From JBEIVB01 sp040374085 (GTDB taxonomy: Bacteria; Bacteroidota; Bacteroidia; UBA4408), in contig JBEIVB010000002.1 in assembly GCA_040374085.1 (NCBI GenBank), forward strand, positions 1 to 64,000: DNA of 64,000 nt, in the 5' to 3' direction. Below are positions 58,063 to 64,000 of the stretch, one piece after another. The notes beneath the pieces were generated by a model. That model was not told where the DNA came from, searched no databases, and worked only from the letters and a program-made list of their open reading frames with translations. The translations under genes and the position numbers were made by a program. The number at the start of each line of letters is the position of its first letter. Positions within the stretch are counted from its first letter, which is position 1.

Positions 58063-58613
58063 GCGTGTGTTTGTTCGTTTTCGTTGAGTTTGATTAGGGC
58101 AAAGGCCGCGTAGTTGAGCATGTCTTGATAGTTCGCCTCCACCCCTTCCGAGGCCAGGGTTTTCCCTTTATTGTCTTCAATTTGCTTGGTACGCAGCAGT
58201 TTCATGAGGATGAGGTCGGTGAGGCTGCTGATGCGCATGTCGCGCCAGGCTTCACCGTAGTCGTGATTTTTGCGCTGCATCAGACGCTGGGCTTCACCCG
58301 CATGTTGATCGTATAACCGCATGCTTTCCTCTAGGCTGAGGTCGGCATCCTGCCCGGCTTTCAGTTGCAGCTGTATCAAGGCAATGATGGCATAATTCAC
58401 TATGCCCTGAAACTCGCCGGCAATGCCTTCATCTACCTGGCGCGTTCCCTTTTCTTGCAGGGTGCGGATGCGCTGGGCCTTGATGAAGATCTGATCGGTT
58501 AGGGAGCTGGGGCGAAGAATGCGCCAAGCACTGCCGTAGTCGTGCATTTTCTTGAGAAACAAAGCACGGCACTCGGCAATTACCGAGCCATATTGTTGTA
58601 GGGTATTTTCCAT
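58059..58613 (-). CDS. DUF1599 protein with internal duplication
   Basis: A 184-residue soluble protein made of two similar halves. The first has KKMHDYGSAWRILRPSSLTD and QIFIKAQRIRTLQEKG; the second has QRKNHDYGEAWRDMRISSLT and DLILMKLLRTKQIEDNKG. Each half also carries a G.FQ..VNYA or ANYQDMLNYA segment. This is DUF1599, which has a nucleotide-modifying or MazG-like all-alpha look but no proven activity. ATG 58613 is the start: a promoter box lies nine bases upstream, inside the false longer frame from 58655. Confidence 0.9.
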   Translation of the reverse strand: MENTLQQYGSVIAECRALFLKKMHDYGSAWRILRPSSLTDQIFIKAQRIRTLQEKGTRQVDEGIAGEFQGIVNYAIIALIQLQLKAGQDADLSLEESMRLYDQHAGEAQRLMQRKNHDYGEAWRDMRISSLTDLILMKLLRTKQIEDNKGKTLASEGVEANYQDMLNYAAFALIKLNENEQTHA

Positions 58614-58621
58614 GGGCTGAG

Positions 58622-58655
58622 CAAAAATAAGCCCTTGGTTGATAAACGCGTGCAA
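58622..58655 (-). promoter_or_regulatory. TTG-N23-TATTTTTG promoter for DUF1599
   Basis: On the minus strand TTG (58653-58655, within TTTTG) and TATTTTTG (58622-58629) are 23 bases apart. The box ends eight bases before ATG 58613. It probably drives DUF1599, BT_3928, the permease and the small barrel gene as one transcript. Confidence 0.65.
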
Positions 58656-58679
58656 AAGAAACCTAAAGGGCGAAAGGGA

Positions 58680-59579
58680 TTATCTTTTGGGGTAGAAAGT
58701 GCCTCTTGCTGCGTCTAAGGTGTTGGCCAGGAGACTAACGATGGTCATGGGGCCAACGCCGCCCGGGACAGGGGTAATGCGGCTGCAGATGGGCAATACG
58801 GCTTCGTAGTCCACATCGCCGCACAGCTTGTAGCCTTTGGGCAGGGACGCATCGGGTATGCGGTGTATGCCCACGTCGATCACCACCGCGCCTTCGCGCA
58901 CGTGCTGAGGCCCAATGAAAAGGGGCTTGCCTAAGGCAGCCACTAAGATGTCGGCAGTGCTGCAAAGGGTTTCCAAGTCCTTGGTTTTGCTGTGGCAAAG
59001 GGTAACGGTGCAATTGCCCGGGTTGGAGTTACGCGCCAGCAAGATGCTCACCGGCGACCCTACAATGTGGCTTCTGCCCACCACCACAACGTGCTGGCCC
59101 TCTGTGGCGATGCCGGAATGCTCCAACATTTTTACGATTCCAAAGGGTGTGGCGGGCAAAAACGCCGGCAGATTCAGAGCCATGCGCCCAATGTTCGATG
59201 GGTGAAAGCCATCTACATCTTTGCTGGGTAAAATAGACTCAACTACATGCAGTTCCGAGATGTGACGGGGCAAGGGAAGCTGAACAATAAATCCATCGAT
59301 CTCCGGATCTTGATTGAGCTTGTTTATTTTCCCCATCAGCTGCTCTTCGGTAATGGTACTTGTGCACCGCACTAAGCTCGAGGTGAAGCCAACGGTCTCG
59401 CACATGCGATGTTTGTTGGCAACATAGGTTTCGCTCGCACCATCGTTCCCAATCAGGACCGCACTCAAGTGGGGACGCTTGCCTCCACGATCTACCCACT
59501 CTTTGGTTTGCTGGGCAATGTCTTGTATGAGTGCCTCTGATATGGCTTTGCCATCGATGTGTTTGGGATTGCCTGACAT
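58680..59579 (-). CDS. folD: Bifunctional methylene-THF dehydrogenase/methenyl-THF cyclohydrolase
   Basis: A 299-residue enzyme of one-carbon metabolism, linking 5,10-methylene-THF and 10-formyl-THF with NADP. FolD motifs: LSAVLIGNDGASETYVANKH, where the catalytic Lys lies in YVANKHR, then GFIVQLPLPRHISE, PSKDVDGFHPSNIGRM, VVVGRSHIVGSPVSILLARN, TLCHSKTKDLE and ITPVPGGVGPMTIVSLLANT. A GTG one codon upstream is also in frame; ATG 59579 is chosen. It follows ffh by 20 bases and is probably co-transcribed with it. Confidence 0.96.
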   Translation of the reverse strand: MSGNPKHIDGKAISEALIQDIAQQTKEWVDRGGKRPHLSAVLIGNDGASETYVANKHRMCETVGFTSSLVRCTSTITEEQLMGKINKLNQDPEIDGFIVQLPLPRHISELHVVESILPSKDVDGFHPSNIGRMALNLPAFLPATPFGIVKMLEHSGIATEGQHVVVVGRSHIVGSPVSILLARNSNPGNCTVTLCHSKTKDLETLCSTADILVAALGKPLFIGPQHVREGAVVIDVGIHRIPDASLPKGYKLCGDVDYEAVLPICSRITPVPGGVGPMTIVSLLANTLDAARGTFYPKR

Positions 59580-59599
59580 CACGTTGTTTTATAATACAA

Positions 59600-60946
59600 T
59601 TATCGTTTTTGCATGTTGGGCATGTTCCGCATCATTTTCGCCATTTGCTCACGATCTCCCATCATGCGCATCATCTTGCGCATGTCTTCAAACTGCTTCA
59701 ACATTTTGTTCACTTCTTGTATGGATTGTCCGCTGCCTTTTGAAATGCGCATCCTCCTGCTTCCATTCAACAACTCGGGTTGTTCTCTTTCTGCCGGTGT
59801 CATGCTGAAGATAATGGCCTCTATGCCCTTAAAGGCATCCTCGTTGATGTCGAGATCTTTGGCCATCTTGCCCATTCCCGGAATCATGCCCATAAGATCT
59901 TTGATGTTGCCCATCTTTTTGATTTGCTGGAGTTGACCCAGAAAATCATTGAAGTTGAATTGATTCTTGGCAATTTTCTTTTGAAGTTTACGGGCCTCTT
60001 CCTCGTTGAACTGCTCGCGCGCCCGCTCCACCAACGATACCACGTCGCCCATGCCCAGAATCCGGTCGGCCATGCGCTCGGGATAGAAGACATCGAGGGC
60101 ATCCATTTTTTCGCCGGTACCCACAAACTTAATGGGCTTGTCTACCACGGCACGAATGGATAGGGCTGCTCCACCGCGGGTATCGCCGTCGAGTTTGGTG
60201 AGCACAACGCCATCAAAATTCAATCGGTCGTTGAAGGCTTTGGCGGTGTTTACTGCGTCCTGCCCGGTCATGGAGTCCACCACAAACAGGGTCTCTGAAG
60301 GACGAATGGCCTGCTTTACTCGGGCAATCTCCTGCATCATCTCTTCGTCGATGGCAAGGCGACCGGCCGTATCTACTAAAACAACTTGTATGTTGTTGTT
60401 CTTGGCATGTTCAATGGCTCGGGTGGCAATGTCAACGGGATCTTTGGAAGATGTATCGGCAAAGACTTCGATGCCCAGTTGAGCCCCTAGGGTTTGCAAT
60501 TGGTTGATGGCGGCCGGACGGTACACGTCGCAGGCTACCAGCAAAACCGATTTTCCCTTTTTTGTTTTTATAAGATTGGCGAGTTTGCCGGAAAAGGTAG
60601 TTTTTCCCGAGCCTTGCAAGCCGCTCATCAAGACCACAGCGGGTTTTCCGGGCTCGCCTTTTAGGTTGATCTCGGCACTCTGTCCACCCATTAGCGCCGT
60701 AAGCTCTTCGTGGGTTATCTTAATCATGAGCTGCCCAGGAGAAATGGCGGTAAGCACCTGCTGTCCGAGGGCCTTAGTTTTTACGGACTCGGTAAATTGC
60801 TTGGCAATTTTATAATTAACGTCTGCATCGAGCAAGGCTTTGCGCACCTCTTTTAAGGTCTCGGCAACGTTGATGTCGCTGATTTGGCCTTGCCCTTTCA
60901 GCACCTTGAACGCGCGCTCAAATTTTTCGCTTAGATTTTCAAACAT
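59600..60946 (-). CDS. ffh: Signal recognition particle protein Ffh
   Basis: A 448-residue SRP54 GTPase that binds signal sequences and 4.5S RNA. The N domain comes first (FENLSEKFERAFKVLKGQGQ), then the G domain with MSGLQGSGKTTFSGKLA near residue 108, VDTAGRLAIDEEMMQEIAR, TKLDGDTRGGAALSI and IKFVGTGEKMDALDVF. The methionine-rich M domain ends the protein (MRISKGSGQSIQEVNKML, MRKMMRMMGDREQMAKMMRN). Length and order are complete. The 4.5S RNA gene itself was not found in the window. Confidence 0.97.
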   Translation of the reverse strand: MFENLSEKFERAFKVLKGQGQISDINVAETLKEVRKALLDADVNYKIAKQFTESVKTKALGQQVLTAISPGQLMIKITHEELTALMGGQSAEINLKGEPGKPAVVLMSGLQGSGKTTFSGKLANLIKTKKGKSVLLVACDVYRPAAINQLQTLGAQLGIEVFADTSSKDPVDIATRAIEHAKNNNIQVVLVDTAGRLAIDEEMMQEIARVKQAIRPSETLFVVDSMTGQDAVNTAKAFNDRLNFDGVVLTKLDGDTRGGAALSIRAVVDKPIKFVGTGEKMDALDVFYPERMADRILGMGDVVSLVERAREQFNEEEARKLQKKIAKNQFNFNDFLGQLQQIKKMGNIKDLMGMIPGMGKMAKDLDINEDAFKGIEAIIFSMTPAEREQPELLNGSRRMRISKGSGQSIQEVNKMLKQFEDMRKMMRMMGDREQMAKMMRNMPNMQKR

Positions 60947-60965
60947 GGTATGGAAAATAGGTGTG

Positions 60966-60973
60966 CAAAGATA
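60966..60973 (-). promoter_or_regulatory. TAnnTTTG -7 box for ffh
   Basis: TATCTTTG on the minus strand lies 19 bases before ATG 60946. It starts the ffh-folD transcript, just downstream of the pckA terminator. Confidence 0.6.
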
Positions 60974-61010
60974 GGAAAGTACAGGCCGCAGTTTGGTGTG
61001 GATTCACCGC

Positions 61011-61047
61011 AAAAAAAAAGATGCCCCCCGTTTGGAAGGCATCTTTT
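61011..61047 (-). terminator. Rho-independent terminator after pckA
   Basis: A 10-bp stem, GGCATCTTTT against AAAAGATGCC (61038-61047 with 61016-61025), encloses a 12-base loop, and on the minus strand is followed by a run of T (plus-strand A run 61011-61019). It lies 22 bases after the pckA stop codon. Confidence 0.85.
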
Positions 61048-61068
61048 AGAGCATGCATTGGGTTGGCT

Positions 61069-62682
61069 TTACGCGTTGACGGCAACTTGAGGTGCAGCAG
61101 CTAAAATCTCTGCGTTGGCGTTGGCCGCGTACTGCTCGAAATTCTTGATGAAAGAAGCCGCCAGGCTCTTGGCTTTTGCATCGTATGCCGCGCCGTCTTC
61201 CCAAGTGGCTTTTGGGTTGAGCAACTCGCTGGGCACATCGGGGCAAGTGGTGGGGTAGTGCAGGTTAAACACCGGCAAGACTTCATACTTGGCGTTGTTG
61301 AGCGAGCCGTTGAGGGCTGCGGTAATCAGAGCGCGGGTGTAAGACAGCTTAATGCGGCTTCCCACACCAAACGATCCGCCCGACCAACCGGTGTTTACCA
61401 ACCATACGTTGATGTCGGAACCTTCTAGTTTTTTACCCAAAAGCTCGGCATAGCGCGTTGGATGGAGCGGAAGGAACACTTTTCCGAAGCAAGCTGAAAA
61501 GGTTAAGGTGGGTTCTGTTACGCCAATTTCGGTGCCCGCCACCTTTGCCGTGTATCCGCTGATGAAGTGGTACATGGCCTGACCCTTAGTGAGTTTGGAG
61601 ATGGGTGGCAACACGCCGTTGGCGTCGCAGGTGAGGAAGAAAATATTTTTTGGAGCCGGACCAACCGACGGTTCTACCGCATTGTCGATGTGGTAGATGG
61701 GGTAAGCCACTCGGGTGTTTTCCGTTTTGCTGATGTTGTGAAAATCTACTTCTCCGAACTGGTTCTTAAACTCGATGTTTTCGAGCATGGCACCAAAGCG
61801 TATGGCGTTGTAGATCTGCGGCTCTTTTTCCTGGGTAAGGTCAACGCACTTAGCGTAGCAACCTCCTTCGAAGTTGAACACGCCGTGGTCGCTCCAGCCG
61901 TGCTCATCGTCGCCGATGAGGCCACGGTTGGGATCGGCAGAAAGTGTGGTTTTACCGGTTCCCGACAGACCGAAGAACAGTGCGGTGTCTCCATCTTTGC
62001 CCAAATTGGCGGAGCAGTGCATGGAAAGAACGCCATTGCGGTGGGGCAAAAGGTAGTTCAACAAGGAGAAGATTCCTTTTTTGATTTCGCCTGTGTATGC
62101 GGTGCCCCCAATGAGGATGCACTTACGGGTTAAATTTAATACGGCAAAGTTATGCTGACGGGTTCCGTCGATGGCGGGGTCGGCTTTGAAGCCCGGTGCG
62201 CAGATGATGTGCCAGTCGGGATCGAAACGCATCAGCTCATCCTCAGTTGGGCGAAGGAAAAGGTTGTGGGCAAACAGGTTGCTCCAGGGGAATTCAGTCA
62301 CCACACGGATGTTTAAGCGGTAGGCCGGATCGGCGCAGGCATAAGCATCGCGCACATACACCTCTTTGCCTGCCAGGTAGGCACACATGCGGTTGTGCAG
62401 GATTTCGAAGCGCTGGGCATCAAATGGGATGTTTACATCGCCCCACCAAACGGAATCTTCGGTTTGCGCATCCTTAACGATGAATTTGTCTTTGGGTGAG
62501 CGCCCGGTAAATTCGCCCGTGTCAACGGCCAAAGCTCCGGTGTTGCTCAATACCCCTTCCCCCCGTACAATGGTTTCTTCAACCAGCTCGGCCGGACTCA
62601 AGTTCCAGTAAGCTGCCTCCACATGGCTTAATCCCAGCTGAGCCAAGGATGCATGCGGTGCTTTGGTGCCATAATCGTTCAT
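61069..62682 (-). CDS. pckA: Phosphoenolpyruvate carboxykinase (ATP)
   Basis: A 537-residue gluconeogenic enzyme converting oxaloacetate and ATP to phosphoenolpyruvate. Signatures are VDTGEFTGRSPKDKFIV, RHNFAVLNLTRKCILIGGTA, YTGEIKKGIFSLLNYLLPHR, the kinase P-loop FFGLSGTGKTTLSADPNRGL near residue 240, and HGVFNFEGGCYAKCVDLTQE. All belong to the ATP-using family rather than the GTP form. The open frame has a TTG at 62688, but ATG 62682 (MNDYGTKAPH) is the better start and lies below a consensus -7 box. Confidence 0.97.
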   Translation of the reverse strand: MNDYGTKAPHASLAQLGLSHVEAAYWNLSPAELVEETIVRGEGVLSNTGALAVDTGEFTGRSPKDKFIVKDAQTEDSVWWGDVNIPFDAQRFEILHNRMCAYLAGKEVYVRDAYACADPAYRLNIRVVTEFPWSNLFAHNLFLRPTEDELMRFDPDWHIICAPGFKADPAIDGTRQHNFAVLNLTRKCILIGGTAYTGEIKKGIFSLLNYLLPHRNGVLSMHCSANLGKDGDTALFFGLSGTGKTTLSADPNRGLIGDDEHGWSDHGVFNFEGGCYAKCVDLTQEKEPQIYNAIRFGAMLENIEFKNQFGEVDFHNISKTENTRVAYPIYHIDNAVEPSVGPAPKNIFFLTCDANGVLPPISKLTKGQAMYHFISGYTAKVAGTEIGVTEPTLTFSACFGKVFLPLHPTRYAELLGKKLEGSDINVWLVNTGWSGGSFGVGSRIKLSYTRALITAALNGSLNNAKYEVLPVFNLHYPTTCPDVPSELLNPKATWEDGAAYDAKAKSLAASFIKNFEQYAANANAEILAAAPQVAVNA

Positions 62683-62712
62683 GGGCAATGAAAAATGTTT
62701 GGTTTAGACCGA

Positions 62713-62720
62713 CAAAAATA
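62713..62720 (-). promoter_or_regulatory. TAnnTTTG -7 box for pckA
   Basis: TATTTTTG on the minus strand lies 30 bases before ATG 62682. No TTG element is seen at standard distance. Confidence 0.55.
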
Positions 62721-63378
62721 GGCTTTTTTTGGGGGGCAGCCTGCCTTGGCTCCTTATCCCAACCCCCTGATTAGCAAAGTCTTGCAATATTAAGTGTAGA
62801 ATAGACACTTTGGAAATGGATGACGAGGGGGGAATATTTGAGGCGAATGGGAGATACGTGGCGAGGATAAAGCAGTTTAGGACATGCAGGCGTTGTTTGT
62901 ATTTCTGTTGTTGGTTTTGAATTGGGGTGTTGAGGGCAGTAGGGTAGATGCCGCGTTTTGTATGAAACTGGGCCCAGTTGGAAACAAGATGATCCCTTCT
63001 TTTTCATCCGATGGCAAAGTCGAATGCATTCGGCTTTTTTTCGATTAGCCGTGTTCTTTTTAATTTTTATTATAAATTATTAATAATTAAACCTGTTCCT
63101 ATAACCCATAAGGTGACATTTGTGTTGAATCGTGTTTCCATCCTATTGGTCTCAATGTCTGCAAAGCTCTGAATTGAATAAAATGGAATAGGCTCAATTT
63201 AATAGGCCGTAATAGGGTGCGGTATGCACCAACTGAACTTGTTATGTTATTATTATTCCTTTTTTATGAAAATTGAAAAAAAGTTTGTCAATCATACAAG
63301 ATTTTACAAGAGGCTGTATGAATGGTCTCTGATCGATGCCATCTCTGATTTCAGGTACTGCCCGAAGGCGGTGTTTTT
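62721..63378. other. Gene-poor stretch between pckA and the lipoprotein-like gene
   Basis: About 660 bases without a convincing gene. It holds one short plus-strand frame, 62884-63048 (54 codons, hydrophobic start MQALFVFLLLVLNWGVEG), a terminator-like hairpin at 63016-63041 and a strongly A+T-rich block at about 63055-63095. Longer frames at 62771-63007 (minus) and 63224-63616 (plus) have no family pattern and the latter runs antisense through the neighbouring gene. No RNA gene was recognised. Small RNAs of weak structure could be missed by eye. Confidence 0.6.
63016..63041 (+). terminator. Terminator-like hairpin in the gene-poor stretch
   Basis: AAAGTCGAA (63016-63024) can pair with TTCGGCTTT (63029-63037), with one G-T pair and loop TGCA, and is followed by further T residues to 63041. 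It is a terminator candidate for plus-strand transcription, but no gene clearly ends before it. Confidence 0.4.
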
Positions 63379-63780
63379 TTACCTTATGTTCTCACACCTG
63401 CTGTTCTCGGTAATGCGCACCAGCTCGTGGCCTTGCATCATGGTGGTGATTTCGGCCACGAGGTCTTTTTGTTGGCGGGGATTCAGCTCGTTCAGCAACA
63501 GGCAGAAATCTACTTCTCCCTCCCTGCCCCAAGGAACCGACAAAGGATTTAGGTTCAATTTGCGTGTGGTTTGGGCATCGGCCATGAAGCCTTCGAACTG
63601 TTTCCGCATCTTGTAATCGATGCCTTCTCCCTTGCTGTAGAACGAAACCACCAACCGAAATGTGGTGTTGGGACCTGCGGGTGCAGGAGGTTGAGATGCC
63701 TGAGCCGGCTTTTGGGTACTGCGGCAAGCAAGGGGGGCGACGGCGGCTGAAAGCAGGGTGGCCAAGACAAAGAAGCGCAT
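63379..63780 (-). CDS. Small putative lipoprotein
   Basis: A 133-residue protein with an exported start, MRFFVLATLLSAAVAPLA then Cys19; the residues before the Cys (PLA) make a weak lipobox. A Pro/Ala/Gln linker follows (RSTQKPAQASQPPAPAGPNT), then a compact domain: FRLVVSFYSKGEGIDYKMRK, FEGFMADAQTTRKLNLNPLS, GREGEVDFCLLLNELNPRQQ. No family is recognised. The open frame reaches 63864, but the 28 extra residues precede the signal sequence and ATG 63780 is the natural start. The next gene starts divergently at 63851. Confidence 0.72.
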   Translation of the reverse strand: MRFFVLATLLSAAVAPLACRSTQKPAQASQPPAPAGPNTTFRLVVSFYSKGEGIDYKMRKQFEGFMADAQTTRKLNLNPLSVPWGREGEVDFCLLLNELNPRQQKDLVAEITTMMQGHELVRITENSRCENIR

Positions 63781-63850
63781 AGAGAAAGTTTTTGAGCACA
63801 CGAATGCCAACAAAGAAACAAAAAGCCGCTTATTTTGGTGCCGCAATTTC

Positions 63851-64000
63851 ATGAGCTTAAACAAACTGCAACCGGCAAGAGGAAGGGTGCTGATCAGCGA
63901 CCCCGCATTGGAAGAATATTATTTCCACCGTGCGGTGGTGCTGCTCACCGAGTTCAACGAGGAGGGCGCCGTTGGCTTTGTGCTCAACAAGCCTATGGAG
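63851..64000 (+). CDS. YqgE/AlgH family protein (N-terminal part)
   Basis: The frame is open from ATG 63851 to the right edge, showing 50 residues. The visible part, ARGRVLISDPALEEYYFHRA then VVLLTEFNEEGAVGFVLNKP, is the unmistakable start of the YqgE/AlgH (DUF179) family, normally about 180 residues. Function is not well established; AlgH was named from alginate regulation in Pseudomonas. The divergent lipoprotein-like gene begins 70 bases away. Confidence 0.9.
   Translation, partial: MSLNKLQPARGRVLISDPALEEYYFHRAVVLLTEFNEEGAVGFVLNKPME

Noticed and set aside
62771..63007. 78-codon minus-strand frame downstream of the right-hand genes
   Set aside because: Pro/His/Tyr-rich composition without motif, signal peptide or promoter; most likely chance.
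63224..63616. 130-codon plus-strand frame near the right edge
   Set aside because: It runs antisense through the lipoprotein-like gene, and its first part has no recognisable pattern or promoter box.
1..64000. Mobile elements, CRISPR arrays, prophage or rRNA
   Set aside because: No transposase, integrase, phage structural gene, regular spaced repeat or rRNA sequence was recognised anywhere in the window.

Overview
The window is a stretch of ordinary chromosome from a member of the Bacteroidota, probably near Flavobacteriales. The evidence is a T9SS-type C-terminal sorting domain on a secreted M43 peptidase, many families typical of or confined to this phylum (DUF3276/PUR, DUF1599, BT_3928/DoxX, DUF6089, DUF6526, propeller-Y_Y_Y-SpoIIE sensor), an almost complete lack of Shine-Dalgarno sequences, and repeated copies of the Bacteroidota -7 promoter box TAnnTTTG just upstream of genes. 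I see no insertion sequence, prophage, CRISPR array or rRNA operon. The finer taxonomic placement is inference.

Layout. 1-5.5 kb: a truncated secreted adhesin-like gene, trmD-rplS, a MerR regulator with a phosphopantetheinyl transferase, and an S9 peptidase. 5.5-12.2 kb (minus): an ECF sigma factor, then a tight row of DUF6526, a 1096-residue propeller/SpoIIE sensor phosphatase, a SerA-like dehydrogenase and DUF1015. 12.4-13.6 kb: tRNA-Gln, an unknown gene and panD. 13.6-20.1 kb (minus): rarA, a putative lipoprotein, a predicted outer-membrane protein, an MBOAT acyltransferase and an SGNH-type partner, with almost no space between them; this is the best candidate here for an undescribed envelope-modification system. 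20.1-26.4 kb: YggS, an EamA transporter and a WD40 protein; pssA; the M43 peptidase with a large insertion in its catalytic domain. 26.4-28.4 kb: waaA (Kdo transferase) and an outer-membrane protein.

28.4-36.4 kb (plus): a nucleotide-sugar block. It holds WbpE-, WbpD-, WbpB- and WbpA-like enzymes, which together would make UDP-2,3-diacetamido-2,3-dideoxy-glucuronate from UDP-GlcNAc, interleaved with UDP-glucose dehydrogenase plus UDP-xylose synthase, an acylphosphatase and a GalE-like epimerase. No glycosyltransferase, flippase or polymerase lies in the window. 36.4-44.9 kb: YceI, a THUMP-domain RNA methyltransferase, an aldo/keto reductase, a DUF6089 barrel, and a housekeeping set (ldh, nusB, DUF1573, yajC, YbbR, coaE). 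45-55.3 kb (plus): an ABC half-transporter, DUF3276 with two barrel-like genes, gap with a long N-terminal extension, mfd, maf and a MazG-like pyrophosphohydrolase. 55.3-62.7 kb (minus): DUF1599, BT_3928, an ABC permease and a small barrel, joined by 4-base overlaps; then ffh-folD and pckA. The right edge has a 700-base gene-poor gap, a small lipoprotein-like gene and the start of a YqgE/AlgH gene.

Gene starts were moved downstream of the longest open frame where a TAnnTTTG box, a signal peptide or a neighbouring stop codon showed that the longer frame was wrong. All functional calls are by motif recognition by eye; no database search was possible.
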